A stretch of 64,000 nt of DNA, taken from assembly GCA_013398055.1 (NCBI GenBank), contig VZRS01015031.1:688750-752749 (forward strand), given 5' to 3'. Below are positions 24,575-35,850 of this stretch, one piece after another (within the stretch, counting starts at the first letter, position 1; each line of letters opens with the position of its first letter). Origin of the DNA: Ifrita kowaldi (Eukaryota > Chordata > Aves > Passeriformes > Cinclosomatidae). The notes beneath the pieces are model-generated. The model worked only from the letters and a program-made list of their open reading frames with translations, did no database searches and had not been told where the DNA came from. The position numbers and the translations under genes were made by a program.

Positions 24575-24650
24575 AACATGTTCTCACATACACATTTATG
24601 GATGTGCATGTATATCTATATGCACTCACATACACATGTGGGTAACAGCT
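24575..24650 (+). repeat. alternating purine-pyrimidine low-complexity tract
   Basis: The tract is rich in CA/TG/TA steps and contains the exact 13-mer CTCACATACACAT twice (24583-24595 and 24625-24637). It is a decayed dinucleotide microsatellite with a 42-bp periodic duplication. Tracts of this kind can adopt Z-DNA or cruciform forms, but that is inference. Confidence 0.6.
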
Positions 24651-26999
24651 ATGTGGAGGTATTGAAAATATGCAAAGAATATTGAAACCCACCATCTTAC
24701 TAAAAAACTGAGAGGGATCTAAGAAAGGATATGATAAAAAGGAGATAGATGCCAGTTTTATGGATGTGTGCTCTTCTTCCCTTTTATTCCTTCATCCTTT
24801 TCCAGGTAAGGAGAAAAATCTTGGTCCTTGAGATGTTTATATTATGCCAGCTTTTACCAGCATGGTTGTTTGTCCCTGAAAGTAAAGCCACTTCCAATAC
24901 TATACCTGAAAGCTGTTGTAGAAAGATTTTTCCTCAAATAGGTGGGATCTGGTCTTCCCAACACCTTTTTTTACATTGCTTCAAGTATCTTTGTGTATCA
25001 GGTGCTTAAGCTGAACAATTCATTGTGAAATCATAGGGGTCTGGAGGCCAAATGCCTGTCTCAGAATGGGAGGCAGTATGGGACACAGCCCAGTATTTCA
25101 GCCAGCACTGTAAAGCCTTTTTGTGCAGCTAGGCAGATGTGCACATGGGGATTTTATTTCTGTAATTTTGTGTGTGTACCGTGGTGTGGAGAGGTGCCCA
25201 CTTATCACTGTGTCAGCTGGAGGGCAACACCTAACAAAGATTTTGCATAAAGTATCCCTTCAGGAGAGGATTTTCACATAATGCCAATGTTGAGGTCTGC
25301 TGGTAAAACAATGTAAAATCTGAGAAGCTTTTCAAGCTCTGTTAAATTTACATAGGCTCTACCCATTTTTAATCCTGCTCAAACATCCTTGTATACAGCA
25401 AACAACTTCCATGATCCCTTAAGAAAGCACTCATGTACAGTGCACATTTGCACTGATGTACTTATTTAAAATCCAAATATTTGGTAAAGGGACTGAAATT
25501 GCCTCCATCCTTCCTCTATACAAATACAGACTACAAATACACCAGCAAGCCCAGAGAAATCTTTTCCTTAAAATTACTCTTGACTCCTAATTGTAGATGG
25601 GATATGTTTTGGTGAGGGCATACTTCTTACAGACACCACAGACAGGAATCCAGATCTTCCCTAAGTGCAGTGTGGGTGATTTTCAAGAGCTTGCTCAGCA
25701 GTCATCGAGATCTAAATATCCAGCAGTTTTGGGGGCAGTCCATTCTGGGGCATGTCCACAAGCATGGTAGATGCCTCTTACAGACAGCACAGGAGAGATC
25801 TAAAATCACACCAGGAAACTCCTAGACAAGCTACATGATTTATTGTCTGCAAAACTACACTTGACTTCAGAAAGCTGCTTTTTTTCCCCAAATAATACAG
25901 TGCAAGATGTGCTTGGTCTTTTGTGATGAACATCAGTGTTCATTATTGTGCTAATTCTGGAGAACAAGGGAAAATAAGTGACCAGTGTTTTCTACCCACT
26001 CTTCAGTCTCACCACAAAATTTTTGTAAAAGACGTCATTTCTGAGTGCTAGCCATTTGCTAAACAGCAGCCTCCCCACTGCAGCTACAGTGCTGATATAT
26101 TTCATCACCTCTTTTTGGTTTTTTTTTAGAATAATTGTGAATTAAGCGTGATCATCTCAAATGTATCCAATACCTGGTACTACTCACTGCACACTTCTGA
26201 CAAATAATCCTTGGCTTGTGGGCTCTTTGTGAACATCCATATTTCAAATATTCATGGAGATGCATAAGCCATGCTACATGCTTCTTTCTCCTGACCCAGT
26301 GCAATTAATTCTCAGCAGTAGGGTTTCAGATGGTGAATTAAAATTTGGGTTCTATTAATATCTTACAGTACTTATTGGAAAGTTACAGTTTCACTCACTA
26401 ATTTGGTACTATGTTTGTGCTAAAGTGGTAGAGAAAGTTACAGAGGTTCAGAGATCCAATTGAAAAATGGGATTTTTAGATTTTCAAGATTTTCAACAGA
26501 CTGCACAACCCACAGCCCCCTGATGAAAGTCAGTGGGACACTGTAATTCCATTTCATTAGGACTTAAATGAAATGTTCTGCCTCTGCCTTATTAGCACAG
26601 CTGAAACTGGCTTGTTTGAATCACAAAACAATTTCGGAGCGTTTTCCTGGGTCTATTCTTTCTGCCTGCATGAAGATAACTGTTTGCTGTCTGGTTTGCA
26701 TGGCATGGACATGTTCTCTGCCTGATGTTAGGATGCATGATGCTACTCATGTGCACTCCAGCCCTCAGCATCCCTTAGGCATCCATGCAGAGATGGACTT
26801 TGAAGGCTGGGCAGGGGTTTCACAGGGAGAATCAGAGCAGGCAGATGCATTACAAAACAGCAAAGATGTGGTCATCTGAAAGAAACAGCGGTGCCATGGC
26901 TGAGGCTGTGCAAAACACTTAGATAGGTTCCCAGAGCTCTCTGTCACACTTTCTGTCTCCTTTTCCTCTAGCCCTGTGTTGCTGAGATATTTGTCAACA

Positions 27000-27290
27000 G
27001 AATGGAAATGATACTGTTCCCAAGGAGAAATTGAATTTAATATTAATGCTATCTCCCGTGGAAAAGCGAGAGTGAGTCAGAGCTGAGTAGAGTTTGTTTT
27101 ATATACGAAGTCTTTCATTCTGGAGAGTAACTCAGAGCACAGAGCTGTGAATTTAATGCTAGCAGCTCAGGAAGCTGGTAGGCAAACACAGCAGGCTTTG
27201 TGCATTAAGCAGCAACATGCATTGTTGTAGTCATTAGGAACAGTTTCACTAACAAAGAAATAGGGGTAAAATGCGCATCAAAGTCTTTCT
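27000..27290. other. candidate conserved noncoding block
   Basis: The block is repeat-free and contains TTTAATATTAATGC, a TGAGTCA (AP-1) site near 27074, TTTAATGCTAG, and the near-palindrome CAACATGCATTGTTG. This grammar resembles enhancers but is unproven. Confidence 0.18.
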
Positions 27291-28484
27291 CAGTGGGCAG
27301 TATTTGATAAGTTCCACAAGAAGCTCTGAATACACACTGGGCTGAAAACATTTAGTATCACCTTGCTTTAAATGGACTCTGCTTTGTCTTTCCAGCCTTC
27401 TTTATATTTTATATTTTATTTATCTTCTTCCTCAAAATGAAACTCTCATCAGCAGTGACTCCTATGTTCATGCTGCCCTTATTTCCAAACAAAGTAATAC
27501 AGCACAACTTAAAATGAGAGGATTCAGTACTATAAAGCTCAAAAAGAGCAGTTTTGTCTGTTTTTAATGTAAACTCCACCTTTCCTTTGAGTGCCTTTTC
27601 TGTTATGTCTCATCGGATGTGTCCTATGACCTGTCATGTCCTGATAATATCTCTTAGTAGATGCTGTTGTAAGTAGCTGGTGCTTCCCTGCACTTTAATT
27701 TCCGGTGGGAAAGGAGATTAGCTGCTGAAAGAACCTGCACAGCTCTGACACTGGTGTATGGATGTCCTGGCAAATGGGAGGCCGTGGTTACTTCTGTTTG
27801 GGTCTGAGATGCTGCATTCCCTGTTTGTGACCAGGCATGGAAGGTGTAAGAGGAAGGAGGAGAGAAAGGATAGCAGAGCTGGAGAAAAATATGGTGTTTT
27901 GTTGACGCTTACAGGATCCAAGGCAGATGGTCAGTCACAGATGGATGCCTTGGGCTGGCAGGTCAGCCACAACAGCTATCGCTCTGGTTGCTGGCTCCCT
28001 TCCCCAGTTAACTGTGTGGCCTGGTCAGCGCTCTCTCACTCCTTTTCACAGATTTTTCCCAGTCTGGACAGCTAGCTGTGGATGGCTCTGGACATCTCAG
28101 CCTTTTGGCTGCAGCACAGTCAGCCTCAAGATGGCTGGAAAGCTGAGTGCAAGATGGAGAGAAAAGGCAGACAATGAAAGAGGAGCTTTGAGGGAAGGGG
28201 ACACAGAAGGATTGCATGTTTCTGCATCCTTGCCCATGCGATGGATGTAATTGGGAAGGGCGCCAGTGGGGATCTCACGGAGCCATTGTGATTCCTCATG
28301 TCCAAAGAGGCTGTGTTACTGGAGCATAATAGATGGAGGTTGTCCTGTGCCACTTTTCCCTTTCTCCAAGTCCTCCTTCCCTCCCCCATCCACTTGACTT
28401 TTTCTTTTTTTTTAAGGAGGTAAAAAGGGATACAGGCTGATCCTTTCATTATCTTACCTCATTACTTCTGGTGCATCTTTTAAT

Positions 28485-28520
28485 AAACTCATTTCTGAGT
28501 TAAAAATGAGTTTTAACTCA
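28485..28520. repeat. overlapping inverted repeats of AACTCA/TGAGTT
   Basis: Four half-sites alternate within 36 bp: AACTCA, TGAGTT, TGAGTT and AACTCA. AAACTCATTT (28485-28494) pairs with AAATGAGTTT (28504-28513), and alternatively TGAGTTAAAA (28497-28506) pairs with TTTTAACTCA (28511-28520) over a 4-nt loop. Both pairings are perfect and mutually exclusive. Confidence 0.7.
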
Positions 28521-29445
28521 TTCCAAGAAATCTCTACATATTCTTTGGGCTTTTCCAGCTGGAGGGTTTTATTGGTGTAGTTCAGTACCCTTCTCTTCCT
28601 TTTGCATCTTTGCCATTTATGCTCAGTGTTCAAGACTAACCCAATATTTATAAATCTGGTGTACACTTCCCAAGCTTCTATTCCCAACTAGTGTAAGGCA
28701 GCAAAGATGCAGTCATTACTGTGCTTGCCCGTGGGGAGTCAACAACTGAATTTAAGGAATCCTCAGCTTTACTAACATTAATAAAAATTGGCAAAAATAC
28801 ATTACTGCTTCCTTTCTTCCCCATCTTTGGGCTCTTAGATCCCAGAAAGTGAAGAGCTGCACTGTCATGACACAACACGTTGAGTCTTTGAGCTTATGTT
28901 TTTCAGGCTGTTGCCATTACCACTCAAAAGCACCAGTGCTTTTGGAGGTAACAAAAGGGGTGTCTAACTAGTGTTGCACCATGAAAGCATGCTCTTAGTG
29001 GTCTTAAATGGTTAAAATGTTCCAATATAACTCTCGATCTGTAGTTTTCTTCCTTTTATTCCATGTTTCATTTAATAAAATCTCCTGCAAGAGAACAGAT
29101 GAAGAAAAAAATAAAAGAACAAACCCTTTCAAAGCCATGTGAAATTACTTCTGAATCAGATGCAAATTCAGTCCTGTTGTTCACAAATTGCTATGTGCAG
29201 CCTTTCTGCCATGGGTCCTGAGGCAAGGGCAGAAGTGCTATCTCTACAGCACCATGAAGCTTTATGACAGCAAACCTGTGAGGGAAACACTGCCACTGAT
29301 CCAAGCTCAGCCTCCAGTGGCAGAGCTCACTGGGGAAGTGCCTGCTGGCAACAACATGAGAGCCAGTAACCTAAAGGAATTGGAGCCTGGAGGATAAAGC
29401 TGGGGTTGGAGGGGGTGATGAGGGGAGGCTAATGGGCTGTGCAGT

Positions 29446-29467
29446 CACCACACACACACATACACAG
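29446..29467 (+). repeat. (CA)n microsatellite, short
   Basis: About ten CA units are interrupted by one TA. It sits in a locally GC-richer stretch (29190-29800) with no CpG enrichment. Confidence 0.85.
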
Positions 29468-31549
29468 ACCCAGGGGCTAGGAGGAGCTCTGGGAGCTTAT
29501 GGATATGAGCTGTGCCCACCTCAGCAGAGTTGATGCCGACATCAACAGGTGCAGATAATGCTTCCTGCGCACAGGGGAGTGCTGCTGCTTTCACTGATCT
29601 CAGGAGCAGAGCCACAGCACCAGGACTCTGGCTGCCAACAGAAAGCGCAGCAGCTCTGGCTTTTTACTGCGAATGGTACCTTCAGACTCCATCATTCACT
29701 CTTGGCAAAGGCCAGCCAAATTTACAACCTTCTGTTGCTTTAACCAGTCCTGCTGTGTCTGTGGTTGAGCCAGCTTTCACGTGCTGCTGGAGGCTTCTTC
29801 AGCACTTTTAGGGGTATGTGCCCTTGTGACTGGGGCAGCAGCAATGGACTGATCATGTCTTCATCTCGCAGCAGAATTATTTTCATCTCCCCCACCTGTC
29901 ATCCAGGTCACATTACACAAGAATAAGCCAGTTTTTTACTCTTCTTTCTGGACCATGCTTATGAGAGATCCCCTGGGACAGTCTCAGCTAGAAAGAGCAT
30001 TTCAGCTGAAAGGGTTTGGCTGGGTGTGAATCAAATGGGTTGTACAGATGTAAAGACACCGAGAAAAGAGAACTGCTAGCTCCTCTCTGGCCATCAGTTT
30101 CAGCTGGAGTCTCTGTTTCAGGTGGATATAATATTAAAGTGATATTAACCTGTATTATTTCCTTTTGTCCTACTAACATCCAGGAATTAATGTAGATTAA
30201 GTCCTTCCAGGTGCATGTAGTGTTTTCCATGTTAATCATTAGAATGTACTCTTGCTTTAAAAAAAAACAACAACAGAAAAGAACCCAGGTTGTTGCTCTG
30301 ACCTCTGTGTTGATATGAGTGATAGGAGAGAAGACAGATTAGTGACAGGAGCAGTCTAGAAATGGGCTGTTACAAAAGACAGCATAAAACTGTTCCCATC
30401 TGTCCATGGCAATGATTTAGACTGGAATTTTTAAAGACACCTGATGTAGTGAGGTGTCCAAAGCCAGAATGCTTTGTCAGGTTCCCAGACTTTAACGTGG
30501 GATGAAAAGCATCACTGCATGACCTGCATCTGCAATGTTTAACTCAGCCAACTTTCTGGGGGCTTTGTTGACCAGATTCTTTATTTTCTTGAAGGAAAAT
30601 TACTTGAATAAGACTGGTGTTTTTACTTTCTCTCTGCTCTCCCAATCAGCTACAGTTTTTGAAGTAGTACTTCAGAGTACTTGCTCCCATTTCAGGGTCT
30701 TCAATGTGCGTCAATATGTCTACTTAGGGCTGGCAGATACATAGACGAGCTAGCAGGCTATTCTGCTCCTCCATTCCCTGGAGAACTTTCACCTCTTTAA
30801 CAGCAGCTTAAAAACCAGGTTCCTACCTGAAACGAGCAAAGAACAACTAAGACTCTTCATTTGACTTCTCCAGCCCTAGACACAGCACCAGTGACCTCAT
30901 GCTATGTTTGGACCTCTTGAAAATCAGCCTACCCAATGCTCTTGAAAAATGCGAAGGAACCCTACTCTCTGGACAGGTTTCAAACCTTCTTTCAGGTTTA
31001 GGATGTGCCCTCAATGGACTATTTCCCAGAGGAAGAGAAAGAGCAGAGGATGGGGTACAGGTGTTCCTGGCAGAAGTGCAGCTCTTAAACAACACAAAAG
31101 CAGCACTCCTGATGCCTTTCCTTGCTGAGGCTGTTGAACTATGAGAGGGACATACACAAGGGCTGCACTGGCTGGCAGCTTTTCTGCAAACTGAACTGTC
31201 CCAACTACAGTTAGTCATAAAGGTTCCATCTACATTGTTTTTCACGGGAAAATTGAGTTTCCTGAGGGAAACCTTTGACTTGGAAAGTGCAATCTTGGTT
31301 TTGAAGGTAGAATAGGGTGTGATATCCCATTATTCCACCACCCCCCAACCCCTCTGCCCTATTTCTCTCAAAAAATGTGTAGGCTTGAGTCAAAGAAGAG
31401 ACCCATGTGTTTTAAATTGAATAATAAATATTTTCCGAAGGAATAACGAAATTCTTACAAGTTCAATTAATTTTGTATTTGCTAAAAACAACCCTCTCCC
31501 CCAAACTAAGACAGCTATGAACGTGTGCAGGAGTACATTCAAGCAACGT

Positions 31550-32210
31550 ATTAACAATCTAAGAAAAATATTTTCTAGCATTGACTTTGATTCAATTAGA
31601 GATTTAGTCTAATTATCCAGCAGAAATTAACTAGCTTGCCTTATTAGACATGAAACTCAATAAATTCAATCATTAATTGAATCAACTTGAATAACTCACA
31701 GGGGGAAATTGTGTGAAGAACCAAATATCCTATTCAGCCTGGTAAGGGGTGCAGTCTTCTCAGTACCTTGCAGTATGAAGCTTCCTGTGTGCTCCCCTTC
31801 CTGTGGGTTTGCTCTGTAACTCCCAACCCTTGCAGGGATCACAGAGATGTGAAGGGATAATGAAGTCTCTGTCTATACAATTATAATGGATTACTAAAAG
31901 TATCAGAGTTGCTGTAAATAAATCATTATATCAGGCTCATTTAGCCTGATTCCTACTCTCAGCTGGCTCATAGTAGAGTCTCGTCTCGGAAAGTCAGCCA
32001 TTCCTTTGCAATTAGATTTATCACTAATCAAAAATGGAAGCTATCCTGCCAGCTTTCAATTGCACTTGGAAATACTGGGTTGGGCTCAAGCCTCCAAGCT
32101 GAATTTATTCATTTATTCGAATTTAAAAACTACCCATCTGCAAATATTTAGATGCCCTAACTATTAATTAAAACTTACAGTGACCATTTAGCGAGGCACA
32201 GCATCCACAT
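31550..32210. other. candidate conserved noncoding block
   Basis: This repeat-free AT-rich stretch is dense in ATTCAAT, TAATTA and ATTAATT cores, with ATTCAAT and ATTGAAT forming an inverted pair at about 31664-31682, and an 8-bp hairpin ATCAGGCT/AGCCTGAT at 31930-31950. The texture suggests a homeodomain-type enhancer cluster. Conservation must be tested. Confidence 0.25.
31930..31950. repeat. 8-bp perfect hairpin
   Basis: ATCAGGCT (31930-31937) and AGCCTGAT (31943-31950) are separated by 5 nt. It lies inside the AT-rich candidate regulatory block. Confidence 0.6.
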
Positions 32211-33127
32211 TAACCCAGACATCGCAGCAGTAGAAGAGCTCCTTTCACCTCCCGTCTCCTGGCAACAACACCTTCCAACTTCCTCAAAAACTCCATCCAG
32301 TGAGTGGTTTACAGCAATTGCATCTCTGTAAGATGCGATTGTCCCTTTTCACAGAGCTTGATGAGGTGACCAGTCTTGCAGGGACTGTGCAGCCACACTT
32401 TTACCAGCTGTACCTGGGCCAGGTCTCCCTTGTGACTGGACTTTGCATTCCAGGGCCACAGGGGACTTGGTCCAGGCTCAAGATTGTCTTAAAAGGCATC
32501 TCCCTTGTCTGCGTCACCACCTTGTTTGCAGCCCCATACTGTCTGGTTGCACCTGATGCCCAGCTCCCCACTGAGCGGTGCTTCTCTCTGACCTGCTCAG
32601 TTTCATCCCCTCTGGGCCTCAAATCATTTGCATGGAAAAAGAAAGAGGGATTTTGTATCCTGGAAGGTCTTAGGTCACTTCGAATTCAGGACCAAATGCT
32701 TATGCAGAGGAGAGTACAATGTCTATCCTCAACTGCCAAATACACCCACAAAATCCCAGCTTAGTAAATTCATCTTCTGCCAATATGTACTTGGCCAGGA
32801 TACCAAACAACATGCTGTGTGGGTGGATGTAAATAAAATCCCTTTATCATTGCAATCTAGCCATCTCTTGGCAGCCATGGCAACTGAGTAACAGTACTCA
32901 GATTCTGTCATCAGTGATACAGCACGAAAGTTTATATAACACAGGATATGTTTACACCAAGTTTCACACAAGGAAGACAAAAGGTAATACTGTATTTACC
33001 TAGAGCTACAGTAGAACCAGGTATGTGGGGGAGGCGATATCTGGGCATGACCAGATTATATTTGGTAGTTTAATCTCTTTCCTATCTCATAAATAGATTT
33101 ATGTGTCATAATACTATCTAAAATCGT

Positions 33128-33155
33128 TGCTCAGTGAAATTAATTTCAATGAGCA
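33128..33155. repeat. 28-bp near-perfect palindrome
   Basis: The halves TGCTCAGTGAAATT (33128-33141) and AATTTCAATGAGCA (33142-33155) are reverse complements at 13 of 14 positions with no spacer. The centre GAAATTAATTTC includes a TTAATT core. It resembles a dimer-binding palindrome or a decayed fold-back. Confidence 0.7.
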
Positions 33156-34008
33156 GCATTCTGTTAATCTGTATACAATGTGCAGCATTCCATGGCTCTG
33201 TACTCACAGTCTCCAAAGCTGCTTTGAAAATACAGAAGTGTTTTCCCACCACCATGCAATCCCATGAAATACTGATATTGGATATACTTCACATGTAATT
33301 CTTGGTCCCTCAGGGGATGACTACAGAGAGGAAGAAACATATGCCTAGGAACAAGGAATCTGTGAGAATAAGAAGTATTGTGGGAAGCAGAGGTCCACTC
33401 TGTACAAAAGCAGTTTCCAAACTGTTTCCATCCAAATATCTTCACAGATATGCTCTTTAGGAAAGTACAGTCTTAGCTATTAGCTAGACACTGGTAAGGG
33501 GAAAATATTAAAAAAAATATCTTTCTCTTTTATTTGTTGCCCTAAATATAATGCATTGCACAGACAAGAATAATTTTAACAAACATTCCCTCTTTCTGAC
33601 TATAATAGGCATATATAAAAGTGAATATGAACTAGAAATATTACTGTAATCTTGAGTTGAAATTTTGTCAAGCATGGCATGATATTTTTGCAATTTCATT
33701 TTGCTTCTTCATTGCAACATGTTGCTTGGTAGAGTCCAGTTAGTCATAACTATAGCTATACAGCATATGGAACTAATTAATGTAGTAATTAAGTGGCATC
33801 ATGCTGTAGATTTCATTGAAGTGTTCACAGTATGCTAATGTTTATACTTACCTGTAGTAGTGTAGTCCAAGAAAGCTTCTCTGAGCAAAACCATGTAGGA
33901 CTTGGTGCTGCAGGGTGGGAACACGGCTCTGTCCCTTCTGATGTACCAACCACAAACTAGGAAATATCTTGTCTCTGGGGAGAAAAGGTCTTCCCAGCTG
34001 AGTAAAAC

Positions 34009-34038
34009 AGGAGTTCCCAAGGTGCTTGGGAACATCCT
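34009..34038. repeat. 13-bp hairpin with triloop
   Basis: GTTCCCAAG (34013-34021) and CTTGGGAAC (34025-34033) form a perfect 9-bp stem with a GTG loop. AGGA (34009-34012) and TCCT (34035-34038) continue the stem after a single bulged base. The stem is stable and GC-moderate, but too short for a microRNA precursor. Confidence 0.7.
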
Positions 34039-35639
34039 TTAATTTTTTCCCCAGCCTCTTGGTCTCAAGTGTAAAGTCTCAGTGTAGCTCCTGAGTCACA
34101 AGGATGAGGTGCAAATTGATCATGAGGGAAGATGCTGCTATGTGAAGAAACTAAAAAACAGCACCTGAGCCAGAGTACAAAACTGAAGGAAACTCTCAGC
34201 TCTCCATAGCATGACCAGGACTGCATGAACACCTCACACAAGTCCATGCTGCTAATTTCCAGAATAATTCAGTGAATATCTTATGGTTAAAATCTCCTCT
34301 AAAAGCTGACAGCAAATGCAAACCACAAGACCTTACTCCCTGCTGTGTCATAGTCGTTTACACCTCTCTGACATCACTATTACAGCAATAAACCAGATCC
34401 ATCATATTCATATGAAAACCAATAATGTACGTTGGAACTGAGGAATTTAACAGAACAATATGTTTCAACAAAACAACTGTTGCGATCCAGCAGAAGCAGT
34501 GGGAAATAATTTAATTTTATTTTAGAAAACTCCTTTTTTTCTATAAAAAACATTTTAAAAACTCATAACAATTTGAATAAATGTGAAGGGAACTCTTTAG
34601 GCAGCACACAGAAAATAAGAAAATGGATGATTTAAGTTACAGAACCTACAAACTTGGCCTCCTCGAAGTTACCAAAGCTAGCAGAGGGTCTGATTATAAC
34701 AGGGATAATTTAGAAGACTAAGAAAATGTGGTAGAATAAAAAGCAGGGACAAAAGCTACATTAAAGCAATTATCGCTCAACTTGCTGCTGTGAAACACAT
34801 TAATATACCACAAACTTTGCCTGCGGTTTTGTGAGTTTAGCAACAACAAGAGCAGGTAATTCTGAAATATTCAGATAAAATTGGATATTTGATTTGGGCA
34901 TTACTTTAAAACTAGAAATAGTGCTATGGGGTCCAAGATGATCTATGGTTTCAAGACTGAGTGTTACACGAAAGGCTGGATGCAGACCTTGTGCCACATG
35001 CACAGCCTGTCCTACAGCAGTGGGCCTCCCACCATGGTTGGTAAATCACGTCTGCACGTCACCCATCTCAGCCACAGGCTTGAGGCTGCACAGCCACCCC
35101 TGTCAGGCTCAGGGCCTGGTGCTGGCCGTGTTGTAATGACAGACATGCAGGATAAGCGTGCTAAAAGCCATTCAGGTCTTAAAGTTAAGAGTGACCGAGT
35201 CTGACTCGTAACCAGCTGTTGGACTCTGGCTTCCTCTGTAGTCAATGGAGCAAGCTACAGATTGGGACGGCCTGTGACCAACTCTGGACATAATGGCTAG
35301 ATTTTGGCATCCTTCTTCACATCCAGAGTTCTTACCCTGCCTGTTGAAAAGGGTCTGGCAGCCTTGTCTGCTACCCTTCTAAGTCATTCACTGTTCTGAC
35401 AATGAAGGATGTCTTAACAGCCATCACCCCAGTCTGACTTTGGTACAAAGGCAAATGGCCTGAATACGGTCTATATCTGTGCAGATAAAATAGAAAAGGG
35501 TCAGGTACCCAGCTGCTGAGCCTCAAGCTGAGTAGGGTGGACAATATCCACAGTGCCTTGCACAAGACGCTATAGGGCAGCCTTGTTTTGGAGAGAGCTG
35601 GCTGAGACAAATCATCAGATGAGCCATTTGGATGATCGA

Positions 35640-35850
35640 AGATACGATGTTTGACCTTGTTCCCGGTAACACAGACCCATAAAATCTAATTAGTTATGCA
35701 ATACAGCCCACAGGCTGACGTAATATTCCCTGTAGGAAAAAGAGGAGAAAAAGTCAGATCTACTTGAGAAGGTCAAAGTCTGCATTCTAAACATTAACTT
35801 ACGATACAGCTTACGGCATTTATTAATGCCTCTATAAATATTGAGACCTC
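35640..35850. other. candidate conserved noncoding block
   Basis: The block is repeat-free and contains TGACGTAA (a CRE/PAR-bZIP-like site near 35717), TCTAATTAG and 'ggcatttattaatgcc', which has inverted symmetry. It is a candidate only. Confidence 0.18.

Larger units (their letters stand above)
24651..29445. other. unique noncoding DNA
   Basis: No gene or known repeat family is visible. A 7-mer TATATTT-type run lies at 27401-27424, a candidate conserved block at 27000-27290 and a four-fold TGAGTT/AACTCA inverted cluster at 28485-28520. A CAG/GTAAGG donor-like site at about 24803-24811 has no exon around it. Confidence 0.5.

Noticed and set aside
32300..32764. 154-codon plus-strand frame
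   Set aside because: No recognisable domain, and length within chance expectation; frames of similar size occur on both strands elsewhere in the window.
33835..34035. Possible minus-strand exon ending at CAG/GTAAGT
   Set aside because: One perfect 9-base donor is roughly expected by chance in 64 kb on two strands. No acceptor, homologous peptide or second exon is visible.
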